From NCBI RefSeq assembly GCF_022664395.1, contig NZ_JAKRET010000006.1, forward strand, positions 1 to 64,000: a DNA stretch of 64,000 nucleotides, given 5' to 3'. Positions within the stretch are counted from its first letter, which is position 1. The number at the start of each line of letters is the position of its first letter. The notes beneath the pieces are model-generated. The model did not search any database and had not been told where the DNA came from. It saw nothing but the letters and a program-made list of their open reading frames with translations. The stretch is from Sphingomonas lacusdianchii (GTDB taxonomy: Bacteria > Pseudomonadota > Alphaproteobacteria > Sphingomonadales > Sphingomonadaceae). Both the position numbers and the translations under genes were made by a program. Shown here piece after piece: positions 45,715-54,286 of the stretch.

Positions 45715-46281
45715 ATGCAACTCTGGACCGGCCTCGGCAATCCCGGCCCGCAATATGCGATGCACCGCCACAATATCGGCTTCATGGCTGTCGACGCCAT
45801 TGCCGAGGTCCACGGCTTCGCCGCGCCGAAACGCGCCTTCCAGGGCTGGATACAGGAAGGGCGCATCGGCACGCAGAAGATCCTGCTGCTGAAACCCGGC
45901 ACCTACATGAACGAGAGCGGCCGTTCGGTCGGCGAAGCGATGCGCTTCTACAAGCTGACGCCCGCCGACGTCACCGTCTTCCACGACGAACTCGACCTCG
46001 CGCCGTTCAAGCTGAAGGTGAAGACCGGCGGCGGCCATGCCGGGCATAACGGCCTGCGCTCGACCGACGCGCATATCGGCCCCGACTTCCGCCGCATCCG
46101 CCTCGGCATCGGCCATCCGGGGCACAAGGACCGGGTCAGCCCCTATGTTCTCGGCAATTTCGCCAAGGCCGAACTGGACGACCTGACCGACCTGCTCGGC
46201 GCGGTCGCTGCCGAGGCGCCATGGCTGGCGGCGGGCGACGACGTCCGCTTCATGAACGAGGTCGCACGGCGGATGGGGTGA
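45715..46281 (+). CDS. pth: peptidyl-tRNA hydrolase (188 aa)
   Basis: Releases peptides from stalled peptidyl-tRNAs; an essential recycling enzyme. Active-site residues are intact: Asn9 (GLGNPG), His19 (MHRHNIGF), Asn in TYMNESG, and Asp in HDELDL; the TGGGHAGHNGLRS loop is present. ATG at 45715 follows GAAGGACC. The gene is bracketed by two direct copies of a family A + B composite repeat. Confidence 0.97.
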   Translation: MQLWTGLGNPGPQYAMHRHNIGFMAVDAIAEVHGFAAPKRAFQGWIQEGRIGTQKILLLKPGTYMNESGRSVGEAMRFYKLTPADVTVFHDELDLAPFKLKVKTGGGHAGHNGLRSTDAHIGPDFRRIRLGIGHPGHKDRVSPYVLGNFAKAELDDLTDLLGAVAAEAPWLAAGDDVRFMNEVARRMG

Positions 46282-46300
46282 GGGGCGCTGCCGCCGCCTC

Positions 46301-46383
46301 GTCACTCCCGCGAAGGCGGGAATCCATTTACGCCAACGCCGCGGCGTCATCGCCGACGCCAGCGTCTATAGACGCCCGCCTTC
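46301..46383. repeat. nested palindromic repeat, family A, right of pth
   Basis: Begins GTCACTCCCGCGAAGGCGGG, contains ATTTACGCCAACGCC and ends with CTATAGACGCCCGCCTTC. Same plan and orientation as 45419-45498, and again directly followed by a family B element. Confidence 0.7.
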
Positions 46384-46542
46384 GCGAGACCTCTGCAAAA
46401 GTTCCTCCTCCTACCCCGGCGAAGGCCGGGGCCCAGTTGGGGGACGTCGGTAAGGTACGGAAAAGCCTTCCCAACTGGAACTCGGCCTTCGCCGGGGTAC
46501 GGCATTGTTCGGGCGACCAAGCGACATTCGCAAAGGTCTCGC
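46384..46542. repeat. nested palindromic element, family B, copy 2 (159 bp)
   Basis: Ends GCGAGACCTCTGCAAAAGTT and GACATTCGCAAAGGTCTCGC; interior nearly identical to copy 1 (CCCAGTTGGGGGACGTCGG, AAAAGCCTTCCCAACTGG, GGCCTTCGCCGGGGTACGGC). Same orientation as copy 1. Confidence 0.9.
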
Positions 46543-46648
46543 CTTCGCGGGAGCGACGAGCGACACCGGGAGCACCCACTTCCGCAAGATCGGTCGAGCA
46601 CCCCCACCCTTCCCGTGCGCATACACAAGTGCCACACAAGGAACGGAC

Positions 46649-47518
46649 ATGACGCCGGCACAGCGAAACTATCACGACCGCATGCGCCGCGCGCTCGACC
46701 ATATCGACCGGCATCTCGACGACGAACTCGACCTTGCGACCGTCAGCGCGGTCGCGGCCTTCTCCAAATATCATTTCCACCGGCAATTCACCGCGTGCTT
46801 CGGCCTGTCGGTGCATCGCTATGTCCAACTCGCCCGGTTGAAGCGCGCTTCGTATCGACTCGTGTATCGCGATGCCGACCGGATCACCGACGTCGCGATC
46901 GACGCGGGCTATGACGCGCCCGACGCCTTTGCCCGCGCCTTCCGCAAGCGCTTCGGCCAGTCTCCATCCGATTTCCGTTCCGCGCCCGACTGGGCGCCAT
47001 GGCGCGCGGCGCTCCTGCCGCTCAACGATCTGAGGAACCGAACGATGCAGCATTTCGCCTCCGTCACCGTCCGCGCCTTCCCCGCCACCCCGATCGCAGT
47101 CATGCCGCATGACGGCGACATGGCGGCGATCGGCGACACCATCCGCCGCTTCATCGTCTGGCGTCGCGCCAACCGCCTGTCGCCCGCCGACAGCCCAACC
47201 TTCAATATCTTCCACAGCGATCCCGCCGACCCGGCGGCGGGGCCAGTCCGCATCGACCTGTGCGTCGGCACTGATCGCACCTTTCCCGAAGGCGACGGCG
47301 TGACCCGGTCGGTCATCCCCGGCGGTCGCTGCGCAGTGCTGCGCGTGACCGAGCGCAGCGACGATCTGGAGGCCGCCGCCCTCCACCTCTACCGAGACTG
47401 GCTGCCGGACAGCGGAGAGGAACTGCGCGACTTCCCTTTATTCTGCCAGCGTATCAGCTTCTTCCCCGACGTGCCGGAGGCCGAAGCGATCACCGACCTG
47501 TTCCTCCCGTTACGCTAG
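46649..47518 (+). CDS. AraC-family regulator with GyrI-like ligand domain (289 aa)
   Basis: N-terminal AraC DNA-binding domain (about residues 10-108: ALDHIDRHLDDELDL, VAAFSKYHFHRQF, DVAIDAGYDAPDAFARAFRKRFGQSPSDFR) fused to a C-terminal GyrI/effector-binding domain (about 132-289). This Rob/SoxS-like design usually senses small amphipathic molecules or drugs. ATG at 46649 with AAGGAAC upstream. Stands alone after the right-hand repeat block; the regulated genes are unknown. Confidence 0.9.
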   Translation: MTPAQRNYHDRMRRALDHIDRHLDDELDLATVSAVAAFSKYHFHRQFTACFGLSVHRYVQLARLKRASYRLVYRDADRITDVAIDAGYDAPDAFARAFRKRFGQSPSDFRSAPDWAPWRAALLPLNDLRNRTMQHFASVTVRAFPATPIAVMPHDGDMAAIGDTIRRFIVWRRANRLSPADSPTFNIFHSDPADPAAGPVRIDLCVGTDRTFPEGDGVTRSVIPGGRCAVLRVTERSDDLEAAALHLYRDWLPDSGEELRDFPLFCQRISFFPDVPEAEAITDLFLPLR

Positions 47519-47563
47519 CACGCGCAGGGTCGCAGGAGCGACCGCACCGATGCCGGCGAAACC

Positions 47564-47700
47564 GCTTTCCTACACACAGTGCGGTCGTCATGCTTTCCGG
47601 TCGCCAGTCTCTTCGCCCATCCCGTCACTGTCGTCCGGAGGAGATGGAATAGAAAGGCGACAAACATGGTACGAGTGTGAACTTCGTGAACTTTGGGCCC
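47564..47700 (-). repeat. paired-end repeat, family E, copy 1
   Basis: Minus strand reads GGCCCAAAGTTCACGAAGTT then CACACTCGT at one end and TGTAGGAAAGC at the other, about 135 bases apart. The same two end motifs at the same spacing occur at 58958-59090, while the middles differ. AAGTTCAC is repeated in tandem. Confidence 0.6.
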
Positions 47701-47740
47701 GACTTGCCCCGTCGCCGGCCGGTCCGGTAAGAGAATGACC

Positions 47741-48646
47741 ATGCCCAAACCGTTGCAATGGCTCGCATTCTTGTTCCTGCTGCTGACCGGCACCGTTGCG
47801 CAGGCGGCGCCGCGCTGCGTCGCCGGTCCATCGGGAACGACACAGACGATCCCGATCGGGGGCGGCACGCGCTCGGCGCTGCTGCACCTGCCACGGAGCT
47901 TCGATCCGGCACGCCCCGCCCCGCTGGTCATCCTCCTCCACGGCAGCGGCGGCACCGGCGCGGCGATGCTGCGCGACTCGAATCTCGCCACGGCTTCGGA
48001 CCAGCACGGCTTCGTCATCGCCGCCCCCGATGCCGGCATCCCGCATGACAAGGGCTTCGTCTGGAACATTCCCGGCGTGCCGACCGTCGCCGGCACCATC
48101 CCCGGCCCCGATGCCCCCGACGATGTCGCCTTCATCGGCGCCCTGATCGACCAGCTTGCAAGCGCCGGCTGCATCGATCCCAGCCGGGTCTATGCCACCG
48201 GCCTGTCTGGCGGCGGGCGGATGACGTCGTGGCTCGGCTGCGTCGCCGCCGACCGCTTCGCTGCCATCGCCCCGGTCGTCGGGCTGCGCGCCGGCAATCC
48301 GCTGGCCAGCGACCCTAGCCGTCCCGATCCGGCTAGCTGCCGCCCCTCGCGCCCCGTGCCGGTCATTGCCTTTGCCGGCGACGCCGACACCACCAACCCG
48401 ATCCAGGGCGGCGGCGCGAAATACTGGTCCTACACCATGCACGCCGCCGAACAGCGCTGGGCCGCGCTCAACCGCTGCACCGCCGCTCCCATAACCCGCT
48501 GGGTCGCGGCAAAGGTCTATGAGGAACGCTACACCGCCTGCAGGAACGGCGCGGACGTGGTAGGGCGGGTGACCGTCGGCGGCGGGCATAGCTGGGTCGT
48601 CGACAACGACGCGCTCTGGGCGTTCCTGTCGCGGCATCGCCGCTGA
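47741..48646 (+). CDS. secreted PHB-depolymerase-like esterase, LpqC type (301 aa)
   Basis: Signal peptide (QWLAFLFLLLTGTVAQA) then an alpha/beta hydrolase of the esterase PHB depolymerase/feruloyl-esterase group. Oxyanion segment LVILLHGSGGTGAAM, nucleophile Ser156 in ATGLSGGGRM, acidic residue in FAGDADTTNP, and histidine in VGGGHSWVV near residue 282. Cysteines suggest disulphides (CVAGP, AGCIDP, LGCVAAD). Natural substrate uncertain: polyester, feruloyl or acetyl-xylan esters are all seen in the family. ATG at 47741 fits the TAAGAGA site better than 47735. Confidence 0.85.
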   Translation: MPKPLQWLAFLFLLLTGTVAQAAPRCVAGPSGTTQTIPIGGGTRSALLHLPRSFDPARPAPLVILLHGSGGTGAAMLRDSNLATASDQHGFVIAAPDAGIPHDKGFVWNIPGVPTVAGTIPGPDAPDDVAFIGALIDQLASAGCIDPSRVYATGLSGGGRMTSWLGCVAADRFAAIAPVVGLRAGNPLASDPSRPDPASCRPSRPVPVIAFAGDADTTNPIQGGGAKYWSYTMHAAEQRWAALNRCTAAPITRWVAAKVYEERYTACRNGADVVGRVTVGGGHSWVVDNDALWAFLSRHRR

Positions 48647-48684
48647 CCCTTCCCAAAGCGCGCCCGATCGGCCAAGCCGCCACC

Positions 48685-49269
48685 ATGACCGTCCGCACCC
48701 TTTTCCCGACCCAGCTCTACGAAGCCGCCCTTGGCGACGAAGCGCTGGTCGCCGATCTCGACGCCTCGGTCCGCGCGCTAGCGGAAGAAGACCTGGCCGG
48801 CCGCCGCTGGTCGAAGGAGCATGGCTATCGCGGCTATACCTCCTACGCCTCCTTGAACGATCTGCCCTTGCGCGACCCGGTCTTCGCCGATCTGAAGCGC
48901 GTGCTCGACCGCCATGTCGCGAAGTTCGCCGCCGCCTGCGGCATGGAACTGGGTGGACGCAAGCTCAAGCTCGACAGCCTGTGGGTCAACCTGCTCAAGC
49001 CCGGCGGCGGCCATTCGGGGCATCTCCACCCGCACAGCGTGGTGTCGGGCACCGTCTATGTCGCGGTGCCCGACGGCGCGGGCGGCATCCGGTTCGAGGA
49101 CCCGCGCCTGCCGATGCTGATGGCCGCCCCCACCCGCCCCGGCACGTTCGAAACGGTCGCGCCCCGGCCCGGCACGCTGCTGCTGTGGGAAAGCTGGCTG
49201 CGGCACGAGGTCATGCCGCACGCCGGCAAGGGCGAACGGATCAGCGTAAGCTTCAACTATCGCTGGTAG
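48685..49269 (+). CDS. putative 2OG-Fe(II) oxygenase, TIGR02466 type (194 aa)
   Basis: Resembles the TIGR02466 group of predicted iron/2-oxoglutarate oxygenases. The metal-binding region is HSGHLHPHSVVSGTVYV (His115/His117) with FEDPR downstream, the second histidine is in WLRHEVMPH near 174, and the 2OG-binding arginine is likely in GERISVSFNYRW. Product and substrate unknown. Follows the esterase by 38 bases in the same direction. Confidence 0.8.
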   Translation: MTVRTLFPTQLYEAALGDEALVADLDASVRALAEEDLAGRRWSKEHGYRGYTSYASLNDLPLRDPVFADLKRVLDRHVAKFAAACGMELGGRKLKLDSLWVNLLKPGGGHSGHLHPHSVVSGTVYVAVPDGAGGIRFEDPRLPMLMAAPTRPGTFETVAPRPGTLLLWESWLRHEVMPHAGKGERISVSFNYRW

Positions 49270-49334
49270 CTTTTGCAAAGCCCGGCCGCAGCCGCTAAGG
49301 GGCGGACTTTCCATCATCACCGGGATTGCGCCAA

Positions 49335-50435
49335 GTGGGTTTTCGCTGCGGTATCGTCGGCCTGCCGAATGTCGGCAAGTCCACCCTGTTCAACGCATTG
49401 ACGCAGACACAGGCGGCGCAGGCGGCCAATTATCCCTTCTGCACGATCGAACCGAATGTCGGCAACGTCGCGGTCCCCGACCCGCGCCTCGACCAGCTGG
49501 CCGAGATCGCCGGATCGGCCAAGAAGATCGAAACGCAGCTCGCCTTCGTCGATATTGCCGGGCTGGTCCGTGGCGCGTCGAAGGGTGAAGGGTTGGGCAA
49601 CCAGTTCCTCGGCAATATCCGCGAGGTCGATGCGATCGTGCATGTGCTGCGGTGTTTCGAAAACGATGATATCCAGCATGTCGACGACCGGGTCGATCCG
49701 ATCGCCGACGCCGATACGGTCGAGACCGAGCTGATGCTCTCCGACCTCGAAAGCCTCGAAAAGCGCGTCCCCAACCTCGCCAAGAAGGGGCAGCAGGGCG
49801 ACAAGGAAGCGAAGGTCGCCGCCGCCGTGCTCGGCCGTGCGCTCGACCTGCTGCGCGAAGGCAAGCCCGCCCGCCTGACCGAAATCAAGGACGAGGAAGA
49901 GGAGCGGCTGTTCGCGCAGGCACAGTTGCTGACCGCCAAGCCGGTCCTCTACGTCTGCAACGTCAACGAGGAAGACGCTGCCGAGGGCAACGAACTGTCG
50001 GCCAAGGTCTTTGCCAAGGCCAAGGCGGAAGGGGCCGAGGCGGTCGTCGTCTCTGCCGCGATCGAGGCCGATATCGCGACGATGGACCCCGCCGACCGCG
50101 CCGAATTCCTGTCCGACCTCGGCCTCGAGGAAACCGGCCTCGCCCGCGTCATCCGCGCCGGCTATTCGCTGCTCCACCTGCTCACCTTCTTCACGGTTGG
50201 CCCGAAGGAAGCCCGCGCCTGGACCGTGTCGGTCGGGGCCAAGGCACCGCAGGCGGCGGGCGAGATCCACAGCGATTTCGAACGCGGCTTCATCCGCGCC
50301 GAGACCATCGCCTTCGCCGACTATATCGCCTGCAAGGGCGAAAGCGGCGCCCGCGATGCCGGCAAGCTGCGCGCCGAGGGCAAGGAATATGTCGTGCAGG
50401 ACGGCGACGTGATGCTGTTCCGTTTCAACGTCTGA
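49335..50435 (+). CDS. ychF: ribosome-associated ATPase YchF/OLA1 (366 aa)
   Basis: Obg-family P-loop protein that prefers ATP. Walker A GLPNVGKSTLFNAL begins near residue 9, the G3 motif is in FVDIAGLVRGASKGEGLGNQFL, the altered G4 reads CNVNEED, and the C-terminal TGS domain ends in DGDVMLFRFNV. The GTG at 49335 gives the family N-terminus (xGFRCGIVG); a TTG at 49326 is also open. No strong ribosome site is seen for either. Confidence 0.96.
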   Translation: MGFRCGIVGLPNVGKSTLFNALTQTQAAQAANYPFCTIEPNVGNVAVPDPRLDQLAEIAGSAKKIETQLAFVDIAGLVRGASKGEGLGNQFLGNIREVDAIVHVLRCFENDDIQHVDDRVDPIADADTVETELMLSDLESLEKRVPNLAKKGQQGDKEAKVAAAVLGRALDLLREGKPARLTEIKDEEEERLFAQAQLLTAKPVLYVCNVNEEDAAEGNELSAKVFAKAKAEGAEAVVVSAAIEADIATMDPADRAEFLSDLGLEETGLARVIRAGYSLLHLLTFFTVGPKEARAWTVSVGAKAPQAAGEIHSDFERGFIRAETIAFADYIACKGESGARDAGKLRAEGKEYVVQDGDVMLFRFNV

Positions 50436-50480
50436 TCGCCCTCCGCATTCCCGTCACGCGCCGGCGATAGGGAGCTAGAC

Positions 50481-51743
50481 ATGCGTATCCCGACCCTGTT
50501 CGTCGCCTTGGCCGGCCTGTCGGGCTGCGTCGTCCATAGCGAGGCGGTCGCCCCACCGCCGGCCGCGGCGGTCACCGAGGCAAAGGCGCCGGTCACGATC
50601 CTGATCGGCGTCGACGGCGCCCGTCCCGACTATCTGTCACCCGCCATCGCGCCCAACTTGTCGCGGCTGGCGGCGGACGGCGTGTCGGCGTCGATGCAGC
50701 CGAGTTTCCCGACCAAGACCTTCCCGAATTTCTGGACGATCGCTACCGGCGTCCGCCCCGACAAGTCGGGCATCGTCGGCAACAGGATGGAGGACGCCGC
50801 TCGCCCCGGTGAAACCTTCACCATGGACAGCGACGACCCTTTCTGGTGGAACACCGCCAAGCCAATCTGGCTCGCTGCCGAGGAAGGCGGGGTGCGTAGC
50901 GCGACGCTGTTCTGGCCGGGCAGCGAGGTCGCGTGGGGCGGCACCGGGAAGGCCGATCACGGCGTCTATGCCGGCGGACGTCACGCATCGGACTGGCAGG
51001 CATTCAATCAGGCGATCACCGCCGAACAGCGCGTCGACGGCGTTATCGACTGGCTGCGGCGCCCGGCGGCGACCCGCCCGCGCTTCGTCACCGTCTATTT
51101 CGACGATGTCGACGTCGCCGGCCATGACCATGGCCCCGGCGCGCCCGAGACGCTGGCGGCGATGACCCGCGTCGATGCCGCAATCGGCCGGTTGCAGCGC
51201 GACCTGTCGGCGCTGGGTCAGCCCGCCAACCTCGTCGTCGTCGCCGACCATGGCATGGCCGCGATCGCCACCGACCGGGTCATTCCGTTCGACCGCATCG
51301 CGCCCGCCGGCAGCTACCGCCTGATCGAAACCGGCCCCTATGCCGCGGTCGAGCCGATGCCGGGGCAGCAAGCCGCACTCGCCGCCGCCCTCGCCGAGCC
51401 GCAACAGCACATGCAATGCTGGCCCAAGGCGCAGGTCCCGGCGCGGCTCCGCTACGGCACCAACCCGCGCGCGCCGTCCTTCCTGTGCCTTGCGGAGATT
51501 GGCTGGATGATCGCACCGACCGCTCCGACCCGCCCGGTCACCGGCGGGGCGCACGGCTATGACAACGCCGCGCCCGACATGCAGGCGCTGTTCGTCGCGG
51601 GCGGCCCTGCCTTTCGCTCGGGTGTGACGCTGCCACCATTCCGCAACATTGCCATTCACCCCCTGTTGCGCCGCATGCTCGGCCTGCCCGCAGACCCGTC
51701 GCTTGACGGCGATGACGGTATGGCGGGACGTGCGTTGCGATAA
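50481..51743 (+). CDS. ectonucleotide pyrophosphatase/phosphodiesterase lipoprotein (420 aa)
   Basis: Alkaline-phosphatase-superfamily enzyme of the NPP type, anchored by a lipobox LSGC (Cys16). The first metal ligand is Asp45 (LIGVDGARPDYL), and the nucleophile is Thr80 in FPTKTFPNFWT. Further metal ligands lie in FDDVDVAGHDHGPG and VADHGMA, with a late GAHGYDNAAPDMQALF. The family hydrolyses phosphodiester or pyrophosphate bonds of nucleotides or lipids in the periplasm. ATG at 50481 with TAGGGAG upstream. Confidence 0.92.
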   Translation: MRIPTLFVALAGLSGCVVHSEAVAPPPAAAVTEAKAPVTILIGVDGARPDYLSPAIAPNLSRLAADGVSASMQPSFPTKTFPNFWTIATGVRPDKSGIVGNRMEDAARPGETFTMDSDDPFWWNTAKPIWLAAEEGGVRSATLFWPGSEVAWGGTGKADHGVYAGGRHASDWQAFNQAITAEQRVDGVIDWLRRPAATRPRFVTVYFDDVDVAGHDHGPGAPETLAAMTRVDAAIGRLQRDLSALGQPANLVVVADHGMAAIATDRVIPFDRIAPAGSYRLIETGPYAAVEPMPGQQAALAAALAEPQQHMQCWPKAQVPARLRYGTNPRAPSFLCLAEIGWMIAPTAPTRPVTGGAHGYDNAAPDMQALFVAGGPAFRSGVTLPPFRNIAIHPLLRRMLGLPADPSLDGDDGMAGRALR

Positions 51744-51782
51744 CGCTTGCCAGCGGGCCGGTTTCGGCCTGAAATCCGCGCG

Positions 51783-52241
51783 ATGCGCTATTTCGAGGAC
51801 ATCGCGGTCGGCGACACCGCCCGTTTCGGCTCCTACCCGGTCGATCGCGACGCGGTGATCGATTTCGCCCGGCAATATGATCCGCAGCCCTTCCACCTGT
51901 CCGACGACGCCGCCGCGCGGACCCATTTCGGGCGATTGGCGGCGAGCGGCTGGCATAGCTGTGCGATGACGATGGCGATGCTGGTCGAGCATTGGACCGC
52001 GCACCCCATCGCCAGCCTGGGAGCGGCAGGGATCGACGAACTGCGCTGGCGGCGACCGGTTTATCCGGGCGACACGCTGTCGTGCGAAACCGAAGTGCTG
52101 TCGGTGCGACCTTCGACCAGCCGTCCCGAAATGGGCAGCGTCGCGAGCCAGGTGACGGTGCGCAATCAGGACGATCAGGTCGTGCTGACGTTCATTTCGC
52201 AGGCGCTGATCGCGACCCGGTCCGGTAAGGACGCCGGTTAG
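51783..52241 (+). CDS. MaoC-like dehydratase (152 aa)
   Basis: Hot-dog-fold hydratase with the catalytic pair Asp33 and His38 in QYDPQPFHLSDDAA, followed by FGRLAASGWHSCAMTM. Such proteins hydrate enoyl-CoA esters, often R-specifically, in fatty-acid or PHA metabolism. ATG at 51783 begins MRYFEDIAVGD, the normal family start. Next to the phosphodiesterase gene with a 39-base gap; no functional link is evident. Confidence 0.9.
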   Translation: MRYFEDIAVGDTARFGSYPVDRDAVIDFARQYDPQPFHLSDDAAARTHFGRLAASGWHSCAMTMAMLVEHWTAHPIASLGAAGIDELRWRRPVYPGDTLSCETEVLSVRPSTSRPEMGSVASQVTVRNQDDQVVLTFISQALIATRSGKDAG

Positions 52242-52413
52242 GATCGCCGGCCAGCCGGGCCGAAACCGCAGGCGCTGCCACCACCACGCTATCGCCGAAG
52301 CCTCTCGACCGCCTTCGCCGAGTCACGGCAAGGGGCTGGACCCGGTTCCGATATCAAGGAAGGTTCGCCGTTCGTCCAGGTCACGGGCCTTTCGGATTCC
52401 TGCGACAGCCGCC

Positions 52414-53175
52414 TCAATCCGGGCGTCGTCCGCCCCGACCTGGTCCGCGTCCTTCCGCACCACGGAACCGGCCACCGCCCGGCCGAACCCCTTCCGGCCG
52501 ATCGAAGCCCCGCACCGCCCCTGCCCCCTGTCGCGGCGACTGGCTCGACCCGCGCGGGACATTTTCGAACCCGCGTCGCCGCTCGAACCCCGGACGCGTC
52601 GCACTGCCCGGTGCAGCGTCGGCCTGGCCCGGAACGGGCGACTGGGTCGAGCCGCGGGGGACATATTGGAAGCCGCGCCGTTCGAACCCCTGGCGCGGCG
52701 GGTTACCCGGCAGGGCATCGCTCCGCCCGCGCCAGCCACCCGGACGCCCGGGCAGTGGCGACTGGCTGGAGCCGCGCGGCACATTCTCGAAACCCGGACG
52801 CCGGTCGAATCCCGGCCGGTCCCATCCGTCCCAGCGCGGCCGGTTGTCGCCCCATCCGCCGCGCCACTGGCCGCGCCGCTGCTGCCAGTAATAACGCTGG
52901 CGATCGTTCCAGCGGAACGGCCGACGATAGCGGTCATAGACGTAATAGCCGGTACCCGGATAATAATAGTCGCCGAACCATCCCCAATAGGGGTCGCCGA
53001 AGCCGGTGGTGTACGGGTCGTAATAGCCGCCATAGCCGCCATAGCCGCCCCCGCCATAATAGCCCGACCCGACGCCGACCCCCACGCCGCCATAGCCGAA
53101 ATCGCCATAGGCGCAGGCCGATACGCCCGCCCCCGCCGCCAGTGCCAGCACGATCGCGCGCAGCCGATAGAACAT
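52414..53175 (-). CDS. Gly/Tyr-rich predicted lipoprotein with VPRGSxQSP repeats (253 aa)
   Basis: Signal region with lipobox-like VSAC (Cys21), then a Gly/Tyr-rich stretch (residues 22-80), a Trp/Arg-rich segment (81-120) and three copies of G-F-(E/Q)-(N/Y)-VPRGS-(S/T)-QSP at 128-140, 168-180 and 202-214, ending in an Arg/Gly tail. It is likely disordered and surface-exposed or periplasmic. Not a family I can name. ATG at 53175 gives a sensible leader. The 172 bases downstream (52242-52413) hold no gene or clear signal. Confidence 0.75.
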   Translation of the reverse strand: MFYRLRAIVLALAAGAGVSACAYGDFGYGGVGVGVGSGYYGGGGYGGYGGYYDPYTTGFGDPYWGWFGDYYYPGTGYYVYDRYRRPFRWNDRQRYYWQQRRGQWRGGWGDNRPRWDGWDRPGFDRRPGFENVPRGSSQSPLPGRPGGWRGRSDALPGNPPRQGFERRGFQYVPRGSTQSPVPGQADAAPGSATRPGFERRRGFENVPRGSSQSPRQGAGAVRGFDRPEGVRPGGGRFRGAEGRGPGRGGRRPD

Positions 53176-53331
53176 GCGATTGCTCCTGCGGGTCGCTGAA
53201 CGACGCGACGACGTCGCAGTGCCCGATGATGGATGATGGAACAAAACGATCGCGCGTTGCCAGCGGTTCCTGTCAGGCTCCGCCCGGTACGGTGCTTGCC
53301 CGGCGACCGGCAAACCGCCTAGAGCATCGCC

Positions 53332-53478
53332 ATGCCGACCGCCGCCCTCGCCGCCCATTCGGGTGTCGCTCCTCCCCGCGAAGGCTTTGCCCTGTCCGAC
53401 GTCGCGACCTTCGCCGCGTTCGTGTTCATGGTGGTGCTGGCACGGCGCGCGATCCGCAACCGTAAGCGCAAGGACTGA
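53332..53478 (+). CDS. small membrane protein (48 aa), hypothetical
   Basis: MPTAALAAHSGVAPPREGF then one helix (VATFAAFVFMVVLA) and a strongly basic tail (RRAIRNRKRKD). Its stop precedes the hisE ATG by one base, so both would be on one transcript. The basic cytoplasmic tail after a helix is the usual layout of a real single-pass protein. Function unknown; no strong ribosome site (AGAGCATCGCC). Confidence 0.5.
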   Translation: MPTAALAAHSGVAPPREGFALSDVATFAAFVFMVVLARRAIRNRKRKD

Positions 53479-53479
53479 C

Positions 53480-53797
53480 ATGGACGCGTTCGACCGGCTC
53501 GAATCGGTAATCGCCAGCCGCATCGGCGGCGACCCCGCCTCATCCTATGTCGCGAAGCTTCACGCCCGCGGCACGGCCAAGATCGCGCAGAAGGTCGGCG
53601 AGGAAGCGGTCGAATGCGTCATCGCCGCTTGCCAGGACGACCGCAGCGGTCTGATCGGCGAAGCAGCCGACCTGATGTTTCACCTGACCGTGCTGCTCGC
53701 CGATCGCGGCATCACGCTGGACGACGTCCGCGCCGAACTGACCGCCCGCGAAGGCCGCTCCGGCATCGCCGAGAAGGCCGCCCGCCCCAAGGAGTGA
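53480..53797 (+). CDS. hisE: phosphoribosyl-ATP diphosphatase (105 aa)
   Basis: Second step of histidine synthesis. All-alpha NTP-pyrophosphatase fold with SSYVAKLHARGTAKIAQKVG and the metal-binding EEAVECVIAA and EAADLMFHL motifs. Separate HisE, not fused to HisI. The other his genes are not in the window. ATG at 53480 directly follows the small membrane gene; four bases precede the HIT-protein start. Confidence 0.95.
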   Translation: MDAFDRLESVIASRIGGDPASSYVAKLHARGTAKIAQKVGEEAVECVIAACQDDRSGLIGEAADLMFHLTVLLADRGITLDDVRAELTAREGRSGIAEKAARPKE

Positions 53798-53801
53798 TTT
53801 G

Positions 53802-54179
53802 ATGCCGATCGACGCCACCCAGGCTTACGACCCCGACAATATCTTCGCCCGGATCCTGCGCGGCGAGATTCCGGCCAAGCGGGTCTATGAGGACGAATTC
53901 GCCCTCGCCTTCCACGACATCGCCCCGCAGGCACCGGTCCATATCCTCGTCATTCCCAAGGGTGCCTATGTCTCGTGGGACGATTTTTCCGCGCACGGCA
54001 GCGACGTCGAAATCGCCGGTTTCGTGCGTGCGGTCGGACGGATCGCGCGCGACAACGGTCTGGTCGAACCCGGCTATCGCCTGCTGGCGAACATCGGCGG
54101 GCACGGCGGACAGGAGGTCCCGCACCTGCACGTCCACCTGTTCGGCGGAGCGCCGCTCGGACCGATGCCTTCACGATAG
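53802..54179 (+). CDS. HIT-family nucleotide-binding protein, Hint-like (125 aa)
   Basis: Small nucleotide phosphoramidase-like protein. The triad is HLHVHLFGG near residues 106-114; the N-terminal YDPDNIFARILRGEIPAKRVYEDE is typical of Hint/HinT. Pairing of hisE with a HIT gene is frequent in alphaproteobacteria. ATG at 53802 follows AAGGAGTGATTT. Confidence 0.93.
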   Translation: MPIDATQAYDPDNIFARILRGEIPAKRVYEDEFALAFHDIAPQAPVHILVIPKGAYVSWDDFSAHGSDVEIAGFVRAVGRIARDNGLVEPGYRLLANIGGHGGQEVPHLHVHLFGGAPLGPMPSR

Positions 54180-54286
54180 GACAGCTTTGTTGCACGAAAG
54201 GAATTGCACGGGCCGGATTTGCGGGTAGGTTTACGCCTTTGTAATCCGCGGCCCTCGGTAGAAGGCGCCGTGTTTGGGGGGCCTGC

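Noticed and set aside
45499..46542. CRISPR-like array around pth
   Set aside because: Only two repeat blocks 800 bases apart with a full gene between them; repeats are nested palindromes, not short regular units with spacers.
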